From: Azospirillum halopraeferens DSM 3675
Lineage (GTDB): Bacteria; Pseudomonadota; Alphaproteobacteria; Azospirillales; Azospirillaceae
Direction of reading: 5' to 3'
DNA length: 64,000 bases
Assembly (NCBI RefSeq): GCF_000429625.1
Contig: NZ_AUCF01000013.1
Span: forward strand, 62,001-126,000
The position numbers and the translations under genes were made by a program. The notes under the pieces were generated by a model. That model searched no databases. It saw nothing but the letters and a program-made list of their open reading frames with translations, and was not told the origin of the DNA. How positions within the stretch are numbered: the first letter of the stretch is position 1; each line of letters starts with the position of its first letter. Below are positions 56,766 to 64,000 of this stretch, one piece after another.

Positions 56766-56841
56766 TGGTGCCCAGGGACGGAGTCGAACCGCCGACACGG
56801 GGATTTTCAGTCCCCTGCTCTACCAACTGAGCTACCTGGGC
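56766..56841 (-). tRNA. tRNA-Phe (GAA), copy 1
   Basis: 76-nt tRNA including an encoded CCA. Acceptor GCCCAGG pairs with CCTGGGC; the anticodon loop CTGAAAA gives anticodon GAA. T-arm has GTTCGAC. Identical in sequence to the copy at 62297-62372. Confidence 0.96.
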
Positions 56842-56893
56842 GCCGGACGCCGGGCCGGCGGGTGTGGCCCGCCGCGGCCTGTCGAGGCCGCCG

Positions 56894-56923
56894 CTTATAC
56901 ACACTCCGGCGGCCCCGTGCCAA
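56894..56923 (-). promoter_or_regulatory. Promoter of tRNA-Phe copy 1
   Basis: On the minus strand, TTGGCA (56918-56923) and TATAAG (56894-56899) are separated by 18 nt, about 50 nt upstream of the tRNA 5' end. The same TATAAG with a CTGGAC at 18-nt spacing precedes the second copy. Confidence 0.7.
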
Positions 56924-56955
56924 CCCCTTTTTGAAGCCCCCGAGAGCCGTCGGAA

Positions 56956-58122
56956 TCAGTCAGTCAGCAGATGCTCGTAACGCCGGTCGGTGAGGGTCTT
57001 CATGAAGGCGACCAGCGCCTTGATGCGCCGGTCGTCCAGCGCCGGGCCGGTCTCCAGCTCGGTCATCGACAGGGTGCCGGACACCTCCGGGTCGCCCCAG
57101 GGACGGCCGGTTTCCGGGTTGATCCGGCTCGATTCGGCGATGCTGTTGTACTTGTTGTAGAAGCGCACCACCGTCTCCAGATCGGAGAAGACGCCGTTGT
57201 GCATGTAGGGGCCGGTGACCGCGACGTTGCGCAGGGTCGGCGTCTTGAACTTGCCGGCCTGCGCCGGGTCGCTCACCGCCGGGTTCTCCAGCAGACCGGT
57301 GTCGACGTGGCCCGCCCCCTTGCCGTTGCGCGCCCGCAGGTCGGCGTTCGGCGGCACGCCGATGTTGTGATACTCGTAGTTGGTGAAGGTCTCGTTCTTC
57401 GCCGCCGGCACCCGGGCAAGCTGGTGGCACAGGTTGCAGTTGGTGAACTGCTGCGAGAAAAACAGGGTCATCCCCAGTTCCTCCTGCGGCGTCATCTTGT
57501 ACTCGCCGCGCAGGTGGCGGTCGTACCGGGAATCGAAGGGGGCGAAGAGATCCGTTTCCTCGAACCGGGCGATGGCGTCGGCCATGGCGTCGTAGGCGGC
57601 GTCGGCGTCGTCCATCACCTGCGGCCCGTAGAGCTTGGCGAAAGCGGCAACGTAAGACGGATTTTCCTTCAGCCGTTCCAGCACCTGCGCCCTGGACGCC
57701 ATGCCCATCTCGTCGAGGTTCAGGGGCGGTCCGGCCGCCTGGTCCGCCAGGGTCGCCGCGCGCCCGTCGTGGAACTGGCCGCCGACCGCCTTGCCCTCGG
57801 GCGTCAGCGTGAAGGCCGGGCTGAAGCGGGCATAGGCGGCGGTGGGCGCGTTGCGGTCGCCCAGGGACGTACCGTTGTCCCCCAGCGACGCCGCCCCGCC
57901 CCGCCCGTCGGCGAATCCCGCCTGCGGATCGTGGCAGGTGGCGCAGGACTGGGTGCGGTTGGCCGACAGGTTGACATCGAAATACAACGCCTGCCCCAAC
58001 GATTCCCGACTGGTGAGAGCCCCGCTCTCCCCCACCGCCGCCCCGGCCAACGCCACCAGGAGCAGACCCGCCGCCGCGCCGGAGCGCCCGATTTCCGACA
58101 TCCGAAGCCGCACCTTCAGCAC
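56956..58122 (-). CDS. Di-haem cytochrome c peroxidase/MauG-family protein, 388 aa
   Basis: Periplasmic protein with two c-type haem motifs, CATCH and CNLCH. Landmarks: the opening RESLGQALYFDVNLSANRTQ, FHDGRAATLADQAAGP, and RNVAVTGPYMHNGVFSDLE followed by VVRFYN, where MauG-like proteins place a Tyr rather than a Met as haem ligand. Function would be H2O2 reduction or a MauG-like oxidative modification. An N-terminal signal (AAAGLLLVALAGAAVG) follows a basic start. The GTG at 58122 has AAGGG at 6 nt. An iron-box-like motif lies upstream at 58147-58161. Confidence 0.88.
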   Translation of the reverse strand: MLKVRLRMSEIGRSGAAAGLLLVALAGAAVGESGALTSRESLGQALYFDVNLSANRTQSCATCHDPQAGFADGRGGAASLGDNGTSLGDRNAPTAAYARFSPAFTLTPEGKAVGGQFHDGRAATLADQAAGPPLNLDEMGMASRAQVLERLKENPSYVAAFAKLYGPQVMDDADAAYDAMADAIARFEETDLFAPFDSRYDRHLRGEYKMTPQEELGMTLFFSQQFTNCNLCHQLARVPAAKNETFTNYEYHNIGVPPNADLRARNGKGAGHVDTGLLENPAVSDPAQAGKFKTPTLRNVAVTGPYMHNGVFSDLETVVRFYNKYNSIAESSRINPETGRPWGDPEVSGTLSMTELETGPALDDRRIKALVAFMKTLTDRRYEHLLTD

Positions 58123-58146
58123 TCCCGTCCCTTCGCACACCGTAAT

Positions 58147-58161
58147 AGCGAATCATTCTTA
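58147..58161. promoter_or_regulatory. Fur/Irr-like motif upstream of the di-haem peroxidase gene
   Basis: AGCGAATCATTCTTA shares the core AATCATTCT(C/T)A with the Fur box before bfd, and lies 25 nt upstream of the preferred GTG start. It matches the classical Fur consensus less well (about 9 of 14 positions), so an Irr- or Fur-family regulator is possible but not certain. Confidence 0.45.
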
Positions 58162-58363
58162 TTTGCGCAAAGGATGCATTGAGGTGGATCAAGCCGGGCG
58201 CCGTTGGTTTCATACCTCATAAGGTGTGCAGATTCGGATGGCTGGCGAAAGGGTAGGTTGATGGGCCAACCCGCTCTGGTTAGGTTCCCACGCTTACGTA
58301 TGAACTGGAGGATACCGGCCCGCCCGCCATGAATCGCACCCACCATCACGGCCAACCCCGGCG

Positions 58364-60076
58364 ATGCCTGCCCCGGCGACGATGACCGGCAACGGGATGC
58401 CCGGCCGCCACGGAGTGCCGCCCGAGCGCACCGTCCTGCGCCGTGTCGCCCTGTCGCTGACCGGCGCTGTCGTGCTGGTGACGACGCTGCTCGGCATCGG
58501 TGCCTACTGGACCTACCACCTGGCCCATGCGGAGGCGCGGGCGACCACCCATGGCATGACCCGGCTGGTGGCAAGCCAGGTGGAACGGCTGCTCGACGCC
58601 GCCGACCTGATGTTGGGGCAGATGGCGGAAACCGCCGCCGCGACCGATTGGGCCCGTCCCGGCGCCGGCGTTGCGGCGCGGGACCGGTTGCGGCGATTGC
58701 AGGCATCCCTGCCCATCTCCTTCCGGCTGTTCGTCTGGGGGCCGGAGGGCAAGCTGCTGGCGACGACGCTGGACGGTGCCGGTGCAACACCCGATGCCAC
58801 CGGGCGGGACTATTTCGAAGCGTTGCGGCCGACCGACCGGGGCCTGTACGTCAGCGACCCGCTGTACGCCCGGATCGACGGCCGGCCGATCCTGGTCTTC
58901 AGCCGGCGCGTCTCGGGCGTCGACGGCCGCTTCCTCGGAGCGGTCTCCTTCTCGGTGGAAAGCGCGGAGATCGCGCGGCTCTACAGCGCCACGGGGCTGC
59001 CGGAGCGCTGGGTCTTCGCCTGGGTGGACCGGGTGCGGCGCACCCTGCTCCTGCGTGAACCGGCATCACCCTCTTCCATAGCCGCGAATGCGGCGCTTCC
59101 GCCGGAGGTCATGGACGCCATCACGGCACCGCGGGCCGAGGGATGGGTGTCCTACCGCTCGGTGGTGGACGGCGAGGGCCGCACCGCCTTCTACGTCGCC
59201 CTCGACCAGCACCCCATCGCCGCGTTCGTCGCCATGTCCGACGCGGCGGTGCGGGAGCAGTGGCTGAAAAGCTCCCTGCCCTACTTCGCGATGGGACTGC
59301 TGGCCGCTGCGGCGCTCGCCGTCGCCGGTCGATTCGCGCTGCGCTGGGCGCAGGGGGAGGACGGGCGGCGCCAGGCCCTGGCCGGTGCCAACGCCGACCT
59401 GGAACGCATGGTGGCGGCCCGCACGGCCGAGCTGGTGACCCTGCTGGATGAACGCGATGGTCTGATCCGCGCGAAGGACACGCTGATCCAGGAGGTCAAC
59501 CATCGGGTCAAGAACTCGCTCCAGCAGGTGGCGTCCATGCTGACGCTGCAAGCCGCCACCCTGCCGACCGGCCAGACGCGCCGGGCGCTGGAGGACGCCT
59601 GTTCCCGCGTCAACGCCATCGGCCTCGTCCACGGCCGGCTTTACGAATCCGACTTCACCGGGCGTGTGGAGGCCATGGGCTACCTGCGCGACCTCTGCGC
59701 CAACATTGCCCGGACCGCGTCCCCGGCCTGCCGGATCACGCTGGAGGGAAGCCCGGTGGAGCTGCCGCTGGCCCGCGCCGTGCCCCTGGCGCTGCTGTTG
59801 AACGAATTGCTGACGAACGCGATCAAGCACGCCTGCACGCCCGACGCCGCCGCGACCATCCGGGTCTTCCTGGAAGACGCCGACGACGGTACGCTAAGGC
59901 TGACGGTGGCGGACGAGGGGCCGGGCATCGACCCCGCCGTCGATCCGCTGACCACGAACAGCCTGGGGATGCGGCTGATCCGCACCTTCGTCCGCCAGCT
60001 CGGCGGCGCATTCACGGTCTCCGCCGCCGCGCGGGGAACGCACATCGTCGTCACCTTCCCGCGGGAGGCACCATGA
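58364..60076 (+). CDS. Sensor histidine kinase of the HisKA_2/HWE type, 570 aa
   Basis: Membrane helix near 27-50 (VALSLTGAVVLVTTLLGIG), a periplasmic dCACHE-like sensor (about 52-305), second helix near 307-325 (YFAMGLLAAAALAVAGRFAL), coiled linker, then HisKA_2 with His380 (VNHRVKNSLQQV) and an HATPase with LLLNELLTNAIKHAC and DEGPGIDP. This kinase group feeds general stress or light-type responses in alphaproteobacteria. The receiver gene overlaps its stop codon (ATGA). Start at 58364 or 58382; the difference is six residues. Confidence 0.92.
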   Translation: MPAPATMTGNGMPGRHGVPPERTVLRRVALSLTGAVVLVTTLLGIGAYWTYHLAHAEARATTHGMTRLVASQVERLLDAADLMLGQMAETAAATDWARPGAGVAARDRLRRLQASLPISFRLFVWGPEGKLLATTLDGAGATPDATGRDYFEALRPTDRGLYVSDPLYARIDGRPILVFSRRVSGVDGRFLGAVSFSVESAEIARLYSATGLPERWVFAWVDRVRRTLLLREPASPSSIAANAALPPEVMDAITAPRAEGWVSYRSVVDGEGRTAFYVALDQHPIAAFVAMSDAAVREQWLKSSLPYFAMGLLAAAALAVAGRFALRWAQGEDGRRQALAGANADLERMVAARTAELVTLLDERDGLIRAKDTLIQEVNHRVKNSLQQVASMLTLQAATLPTGQTRRALEDACSRVNAIGLVHGRLYESDFTGRVEAMGYLRDLCANIARTASPACRITLEGSPVELPLARAVPLALLLNELLTNAIKHACTPDAAATIRVFLEDADDGTLRLTVADEGPGIDPAVDPLTTNSLGMRLIRTFVRQLGGAFTVSAAARGTHIVVTFPREAP

Positions 60077-60450
60077 AGGGGTTGCGCATCCTGATCGTCG
60101 AGGACGACCTGCTCATCGCCATGGGGCTGGCCGGCATGGTGGAGGAGCTGGGTCACCAGGTGTGCGGCCAGGCCGTCGACGCCCCCGGTGCCGTCGACGA
60201 AGCCGGCCGCCGGACGCCCGATGTGGTGCTGATGGACGTGCGCCTGGCCGGCGGCACCAGCGGCGAGACGGCGGCGGCGGAGATCCGCCGCCGGTTCGGC
60301 ATCCGCTCCCTGTTCGTCAGCGGCAACCTGGACCGCGCCTTCGTCGAACGCACCGCCCCGCTGGACCCCGTCGGCTACGTCGCCAAGCCGGTGGACCGCG
60401 GCACACTGCGCATGGCGCTCAGCGTCGTCACCGACGAGGGGGAGCGCTGA
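60073..60450 (+). CDS. Stand-alone response regulator receiver, 125 aa
   Basis: Single receiver domain without output domain. Acidic pair in IVEDDLL (Glu10, Asp11, Asp12), phospho-acceptor Asp55 (LMDVRLAGGTSG), and Lys105 in VAKPVDRG. The start overlaps the kinase stop, so translation is coupled and it is the cognate receiver. The last 76 nt are convergently overlapped by the DUF2087 gene. Confidence 0.92.
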   Translation: MKGLRILIVEDDLLIAMGLAGMVEELGHQVCGQAVDAPGAVDEAGRRTPDVVLMDVRLAGGTSGETAAAEIRRRFGIRSLFVSGNLDRAFVERTAPLDPVGYVAKPVDRGTLRMALSVVTDEGER

Positions 60451-60992
60451 GCGGCCGCTCCCTTGAGATGGCGGATGAGCGCCAGTGCGTCGGGCGGCGG
60501 CGTCCGCTCGACGCGGCGGTATTCCCGCCCGTCGCGCGTCCGGATGAGAAGCCCGCGGTCGACCAGCTCCCGCCGCAGCAGGGCATGGTCACCGAAGCCA
60601 TGGTTGGCGTTCAGGATGCGGTTCACGCCGGCCTCGTCCATCACCCGGCCGGCGGGGATGCGGGACCACATCACCCACAGGCAAGGCAGGCGGTCTCCGA
60701 GCTTGCCGGGCCAGCGGGCAAGGACGCCGGCGGCGTCGAAGCACCGGGCGACCTTCAACACCCGCACCGGATCGGCGGGTGACGGCGGCGGCGGGGGCTC
60801 CCGGTCGAGAGCGGCCCGGGCGGCGGCCTCTTTCCGGTAATGCTGGAAGTTCCGGCAGCCGGCCGCCCTGGACAGCATGTTCAGCAGCTCCACATGGCCG
60901 GGCGGATCGCTGCGCCCGGCAAGCTGGGTGCGCAACGAGCGCGCGAGCGCGGACATGTCCGCTGCGCAGAAGGGCAGTGACGTTCTGGTCAT
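60375..60992 (-). CDS. DUF2087 protein, 205 aa
   Basis: N-terminal segment (MTRTSLPFCAADMSALARSL to LSRAAGCRNFQHYRKEAAAR) is a small helical domain. Residues about 78-165 form the DUF2087 fold, a winged-helix-like domain (VARCFDAAGVLARWPGKLGD, IPAGRVMDEAGVNRILNANH, DHALLRRELVDRGLL). Function unknown; family members are often annotated as transcriptional or nucleic-acid-linked. ATG at 60992 has GAGG at 8 nt. Its last 25 codons are antisense to the receiver's C-terminus. Confidence 0.78.
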   Translation of the reverse strand: MTRTSLPFCAADMSALARSLRTQLAGRSDPPGHVELLNMLSRAAGCRNFQHYRKEAAARAALDREPPPPPSPADPVRVLKVARCFDAAGVLARWPGKLGDRLPCLWVMWSRIPAGRVMDEAGVNRILNANHGFGDHALLRRELVDRGLLIRTRDGREYRRVERTPPPDALALIRHLKGAAAQRSPSSVTTLSAMRSVPRSTGLAT

Positions 60993-61217
60993 CGATCGAT
61001 CCTCACGGCGCGCCAATCCCGCCCGGGACTGCCGGTGGTCGCCGACTTCCGACGCGGCACGCGATGAGGTGGCCGACGAAGGGTAAGGATGGGCAGGTTT
61101 AGCTCCCCGTGAGGGGCGGCGACGCCTCGGTGAACTGCCGACCGGGGCGGACCATAGCGCGCCGCACCGCCGCCGGCAAGACCGTGCGTGGCGCCGTCAC
61201 GGCAAGCCGCCCCCCGG

Positions 61218-61439
61218 TCACGCCGCCGCCCCCTCCCCCGCCTTGCGGCTGAGGCGGCGCAGGTCGAGGGCGGCGCGGTCGGCGATGCGCTGCGCCTCCA
61301 CCAGAACCGACGCCAGATCGCCGACGTCGGGTGCCACCTCTCCGGCAGCGTCCGACAGCTCGTCCAGCGCCCTGGCGGCCGTCTCGATCAGCCTGATGAC
61401 GAGCCCCTGCGGCCCGTCCGCGTCGTCGTACCCGGCCAT
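61218..61439 (-). CDS. Small helical protein, 73 aa
   Basis: Acidic protein MAGYDDADGPQGLVIRLIET followed by helices (LDELSDAAGEVAPDVGDLAS, LVEAQRIADRAALDLRRLSR) and no membrane segment. GGAGGG lies 8 nt before the ATG at 61439. No family is recognised; the upstream frame is open but not protein-like. Confidence 0.6.
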   Translation of the reverse strand: MAGYDDADGPQGLVIRLIETAARALDELSDAAGEVAPDVGDLASVLVEAQRIADRAALDLRRLSRKAGEGAAA

Positions 61440-61557
61440 GCCATAACCCTCCGGAAAGTGGTGGTAATGGCGCCAGTGTCGATCGGAACCGGGAGCCGCG
61501 CAACGGCTATGTTGCGGCGCAAGACGTGGCCCGGAGCACGACCGCCCGGCCCCGGGG

Positions 61558-62190
61558 TCAGCGGCGCGCGTCCGTCGCCATGCGCACGGCCAGCCCGGCC
61601 AGCACCGCACCCATCAGCCAGCGCTGCACCAGCAACCACATCGGACGGCGGGCAAGGAACCCGGCAATGGTCCCGGCGGTGATGACGATCAGGAAGTTGA
61701 CTGTCACGCTCACGGCGATCTGGACGGACCCGAGGACAAGGGACTGGACCAGCACGTCACCCCGTGACGGGTCGATGAACTGCGGCAGCAGGGAGAGATA
61801 GAGCATCGCGATCTTGGGGTTCAGCAGGTTCGTTATGGCCCCCATCGCGAACAGTTTGCGCGGGCTGTCAGCGGGCAGGTTGGCCACATGGAACGGAGAC
61901 CGCCCGCCGGGCCGCACGGCCTGCCAGGCGAGATACGCGAGATAGGCGGCCCCGGCCAGGCGCAGGGCATCGTAAGCGTAGGGCACCGCAAACAGCAGCG
62001 CCGTGATGCCGAGGGCGGAGCACAGCATGTAGAACACGAATCCCAGGGCCACGCCGCCCAGGGAGATCACCCCGGCGCCACGCCCCTGGCAGATGGAGCG
62101 CGAGATCAGATAGATCATGTTGGGGCCGGGCGTCAGCACCATGCCGAGCGCCACGAGAGCAAAGGCGAGGACCGTCGTCGAGGTCGGCAT
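61558..62190 (-). CDS. LysE/RhtB-family exporter, 210 aa
   Basis: Six-helix exporter with the motif MVLTPGPNMIYLISRSICQG near residues 17-36 and NLLNPKIAMLYLSLLPQFID near 122-141. Unlike the first LysE gene there is no regulator beside it. The ATG at 62190 opens on the first helix; no strong SD. Probably amino-acid or homoserine-lactone-type efflux. Confidence 0.88.
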   Translation of the reverse strand: MPTSTTVLAFALVALGMVLTPGPNMIYLISRSICQGRGAGVISLGGVALGFVFYMLCSALGITALLFAVPYAYDALRLAGAAYLAYLAWQAVRPGGRSPFHVANLPADSPRKLFAMGAITNLLNPKIAMLYLSLLPQFIDPSRGDVLVQSLVLGSVQIAVSVTVNFLIVITAGTIAGFLARRPMWLLVQRWLMGAVLAGLAVRMATDARR

Positions 62191-62296
62191 GGGGCATTCT
62201 CGTTCGGTGCAGCCGCAGGACAACGCATCCTACCGCTCGCCGAACAATGCGGATAGGGGTCAGCCGACCCGAAGATCCGGTGCACAGGGGAGAAGA

Positions 62297-62372
62297 TGGT
62301 GCCCAGGGACGGAGTCGAACCGCCGACACGGGGATTTTCAGTCCCCTGCTCTACCAACTGAGCTACCTGGGC
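62297..62372 (-). tRNA. tRNA-Phe (GAA), copy 2
   Basis: Identical 76-nt sequence to the copy at 56766-56841, with encoded CCA and anticodon GAA. Located between the LysE gene and the yacG-rng-maf operon. Confidence 0.96.
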
Positions 62373-62427
62373 ATCCGGCTGCCGCTTATCGAGCCTTTTC
62401 AAGGCCCCGCGGCGCGTCGAGGCCGTG

Positions 62428-62457
62428 CTTATAGGCAAATTCGCCGGGCCTGTCCAG
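62428..62457 (-). promoter_or_regulatory. Promoter of tRNA-Phe copy 2
   Basis: On the minus strand CTGGAC (62452-62457) and TATAAG (62428-62433) with 18-nt spacing. The stretch TATAAGC followed by CGGCCTCGAC is shared with the first copy's upstream region. Confidence 0.6.
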
Positions 62458-62470
62458 CCCCTTCCTTCGC

Positions 62471-62665
62471 CTAAATGTCATCATTGCGCGGGTCAGCGCC
62501 GGGCTCCTCGGGCGGATCGTCGGTTTCCACGCGGTAGACGCCGCCCAGCCAGCGCGCCAGGTCGACGTCGGCGCAGCGTTTGGAACAGAAGGGGCGGAAG
62601 GGTGCGGCGGCGGGGCGACCGCAGATCGGGCAGGCGGCGCCCTTGGACGTGGCCGTGTCGCTCAT
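62471..62665 (-). CDS. yacG: DNA gyrase inhibitor YacG, 64 aa
   Basis: Small zinc-binding protein that binds GyrB and inhibits gyrase. Zinc ligands are Cys12, Cys15 (CPICGRP) and Cys27, Cys31 (FCSKRCADVDLARWL), the family signature. ATG overlaps the rng stop codon (ATGA), with GGAGG upstream. Last gene of the maf-rng-yacG operon, an order common in alphaproteobacteria. Confidence 0.93.
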   Translation of the reverse strand: MSDTATSKGAACPICGRPAAAPFRPFCSKRCADVDLARWLGGVYRVETDDPPEEPGADPRNDDI

Positions 62666-63864
62666 GGCGTGCCTCCGGGTGCGGGGGTCAGCAGATCGGC
62701 CAGGGCCGTGCCGCGGCGGGCCCGCGTCAACTCCACCAGCCCCAGCTTCGACAGGCCGTACACCTGGGTCTGCGCGGGGTCGTCGGCGACGGCGCGGGAC
62801 AGGGCGTTCAGCAGCCGCTCGCCATCGCTGCGGCCGCGCATGTTGACGAAGTCGACGACGACGATGCCGCCGACATTGCGCAGGCGGAGCTGGCGGGCGA
62901 TCTCCGCCGCCGCCTCCAGGTTGACGTCCAGCGGGTTGCCGCGCTCGCCCGCGTTGACGTCCACCACGGTCAGCGCCTCCGTCCGCTCGATCACCAGGGA
63001 GCCGCCGGCCGACAGCGGCACCCGCGGCCCGCTCAGCGTCTCGATCTCCGCGTCAAGGTCGCGCAGCTCGAAGGGGCCGGGGCGGCCGTCGACGGCGGTG
63101 ATCCGGCCGGCAAGATCCGGCGCCGCGGCGGCGCACCACGCCGCCAGATCCGCGGCCAGGGCGCGCCCGTCCACGGTGATGCGCTCGACGGGGCCGCCGC
63201 CATGCTCCAGCACCGCACGGCGCGGCGCATCGGGGCCGTCGTGCAGGCGGGCGGGCGGGATTGCCGTCGCGGCGGCGGCGGCAATGCTGCGCCAGGCAAC
63301 GGCCAGCGAATCCGCCTCGGCGGCCAGCGGCTCGGCCGCGGCGGCGGCGGCGCCCGAGCGGGCGATCCACCCCTCCCCCACCAGCACCGCTTCCAGCCGG
63401 CGCAGCAGATCGCCGCGCGCCGCCCCCTGCGCCAGCCGCTTCGACACGGCGATGCCCGCGGCGAGCGGGGCGTGCACCAGGAAGCGGCCGGGCAGCGTCA
63501 CGTCCATGGTCAGCGTCGGCCCCTTGGCGCCCGCCGCATCGGCCTTCACCTGCACCATCACGGTCTGGCCGGTGCGCAGCAGGGTGCCGATCCGCTCGGG
63601 CTTGCCGCGGCGCCCGCCCGCTTCGGCGCGGACGTCGGCGGCCCCCAGCAAGCCGGAGACACCGCCGCCCAGATCGACGAACGCGGCGTCGAGGCCGGTG
63701 GCGATGCGCTCCACCCGGCCGAGGAAGACGGCGCCCAGCAGCGACGGGCGCCCGGTGTTGTCGACGTACAGGTCGGTGAGGCGGCCGGCCGTCAGAACGG
63801 CGGCGCGGGTCAGCGGCCCCGACCGGTCCACCAGGATCTCGACTCCGCCGCGGGTCCCGGTCAT
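62662..63864 (-). CDS. rng: Ribonuclease E/G family protein, 400 aa
   Basis: Endoribonuclease of the RNase G size class. The S1-like RNA-binding domain is at about 40-100 ([32 protein letters not shown]). The catalytic DNase-I-like part has [20 protein letters not shown] and [20 protein letters not shown], which hold the two metal-binding aspartates. There is no C-terminal degradosome scaffold or zinc-link cluster. The ATG overlaps the maf stop codon. Confidence 0.9.
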   Translation of the reverse strand: MTGTRGGVEILVDRSGPLTRAAVLTAGRLTDLYVDNTGRPSLLGAVFLGRVERIATGLDAAFVDLGGGVSGLLGAADVRAEAGGRRGKPERIGTLLRTGQTVMVQVKADAAGAKGPTLTMDVTLPGRFLVHAPLAAGIAVSKRLAQGAARGDLLRRLEAVLVGEGWIARSGAAAAAAEPLAAEADSLAVAWRSIAAAAATAIPPARLHDGPDAPRRAVLEHGGGPVERITVDGRALAADLAAWCAAAAPDLAGRITAVDGRPGPFELRDLDAEIETLSGPRVPLSAGGSLVIERTEALTVVDVNAGERGNPLDVNLEAAAEIARQLRLRNVGGIVVVDFVNMRGRSDGERLLNALSRAVADDPAQTQVYGLSKLGLVELTRARRGTALADLLTPAPGGTP

Positions 63865-64000
63865 GGCAGCCGGAAACCGGCCCCGCGCAGCAGGCCGGCC
63901 ACCTCGAACAGGGGCAGCCCCACCACGTTGGAGTAGGACCCCCCGATCCAGCGCACCAGCGCCGCCGCCCGGCCCTGGATGGCGTAGCCGCCGGCCTTGC
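63861..64000 (-). CDS. maf: Maf/YhdE-family nucleotide pyrophosphatase, C-terminal fragment
   Basis: The last 46 codons of a gene that runs off the right edge. [20 protein letters not shown] followed by [18 protein letters not shown] is the Maf C-terminal signature (K-A-G-[GA]-Y-x-I-Q-G and G-[SD]-Y-x-N-V-[VM]-G-L-P). Family members hydrolyse non-canonical nucleoside triphosphates. Its stop TGA overlaps the rng ATG. Confidence 0.9.
   Translation of the reverse strand, partial: KAGGYAIQGRAAALVRWIGGSYSNVVGLPLFEVAGLLRGAGFRLP

Noticed and set aside
53611-56934. A 1107-codon plus-strand open frame across the adenine deaminase and LprI-like genes
   Set aside because: Antisense to two clear genes and running through a tRNA; no domain recognised.

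Overview
High-GC chromosomal window that looks like an alphaproteobacterium of the Rhodospirillales/Azospirillaceae type. The basis is the GC-rich, densely packed genes, the ScfR-type propionate regulator beside pccBA/mutase, DUF3422 and DUF2161 proteins, the maf-rng-yacG order and two LysR regulators of the GcvA kind. Species cannot be named from the sequence alone. There is no phage, transposase, CRISPR array or rRNA; two identical tRNA-Phe genes are present.

Layout. 1-13.3 kb: 5' end of a proV-like gene, an MFS exporter with a class I glutamine amidotransferase, an exported 5'-nucleotidase-like protein, then a GH31 enzyme with alpha-1,4-glucan-lyase-like catalytic motifs followed by a DUF6209+DUF2934 protein, a multicopper oxidase, a PPP-type phosphatase and a sulfotransferase. 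13.3-22.1 kb: leftward propionyl-CoA operon (pccB, pccA, bioY, methylmalonyl-CoA mutase, DUF2161) and its divergent ScfR/PccR regulator, with a cluster of TTGCAAA-like operators between them. 22.3-27.0 kb: BMP-family nucleoside-type ABC importer (ATPase, two permeases, binding protein). 27.2-36 kb: housekeeping and small genes (ygfZ, PRC-barrel, DUF3422, tldD, MlaA-like, a Tat-exported rubredoxin with CX4C, ACT regulator, cold-shock protein, Lrp+LysE pair, a 47-aa membrane protein).

36.1-46.3 kb is a catabolic/uptake island. It holds an amidase divergent from a DUF1989 protein and a PuuE/cyclic-imidase-like deacetylase-fold enzyme, a Pot-type ABC importer with a Tat-signal binding protein, and two GcvA-like LysR regulators around an azoreductase. 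Both control regions of the island carry a shared TCAA-N6-TTGA operator-like site, so the genes probably form one regulon. My working model is uptake, ring opening and deamidation of a cyclic imide or related amide; the substrate is not shown by sequence.

46.3-64 kb: patatin-like lipase, RlmM-like methyltransferase, GH13 alpha-glucosidase, Bfd ferredoxin behind a near-consensus Fur box, a large hybrid histidine kinase, adenine deaminase, LprI-like exported protein, tRNA-Phe, di-haem MauG/CcpA-family protein (with a similar iron-box motif), an HWE/HisKA_2 kinase with its stand-alone receiver, DUF2087 protein, LysE exporter, second tRNA-Phe, and yacG-rng-maf running off the right edge.

Most notable candidates: the bacterial glucan-lyase-like GH31 locus, the amidase/DUF1989/PuuE-like/ABC regulon with its repeated operator, the Tat-rubredoxin with altered metal-binding spacing, and a 108-bp structured element flanked by a 9-bp direct repeat at the mlaA stop codon.
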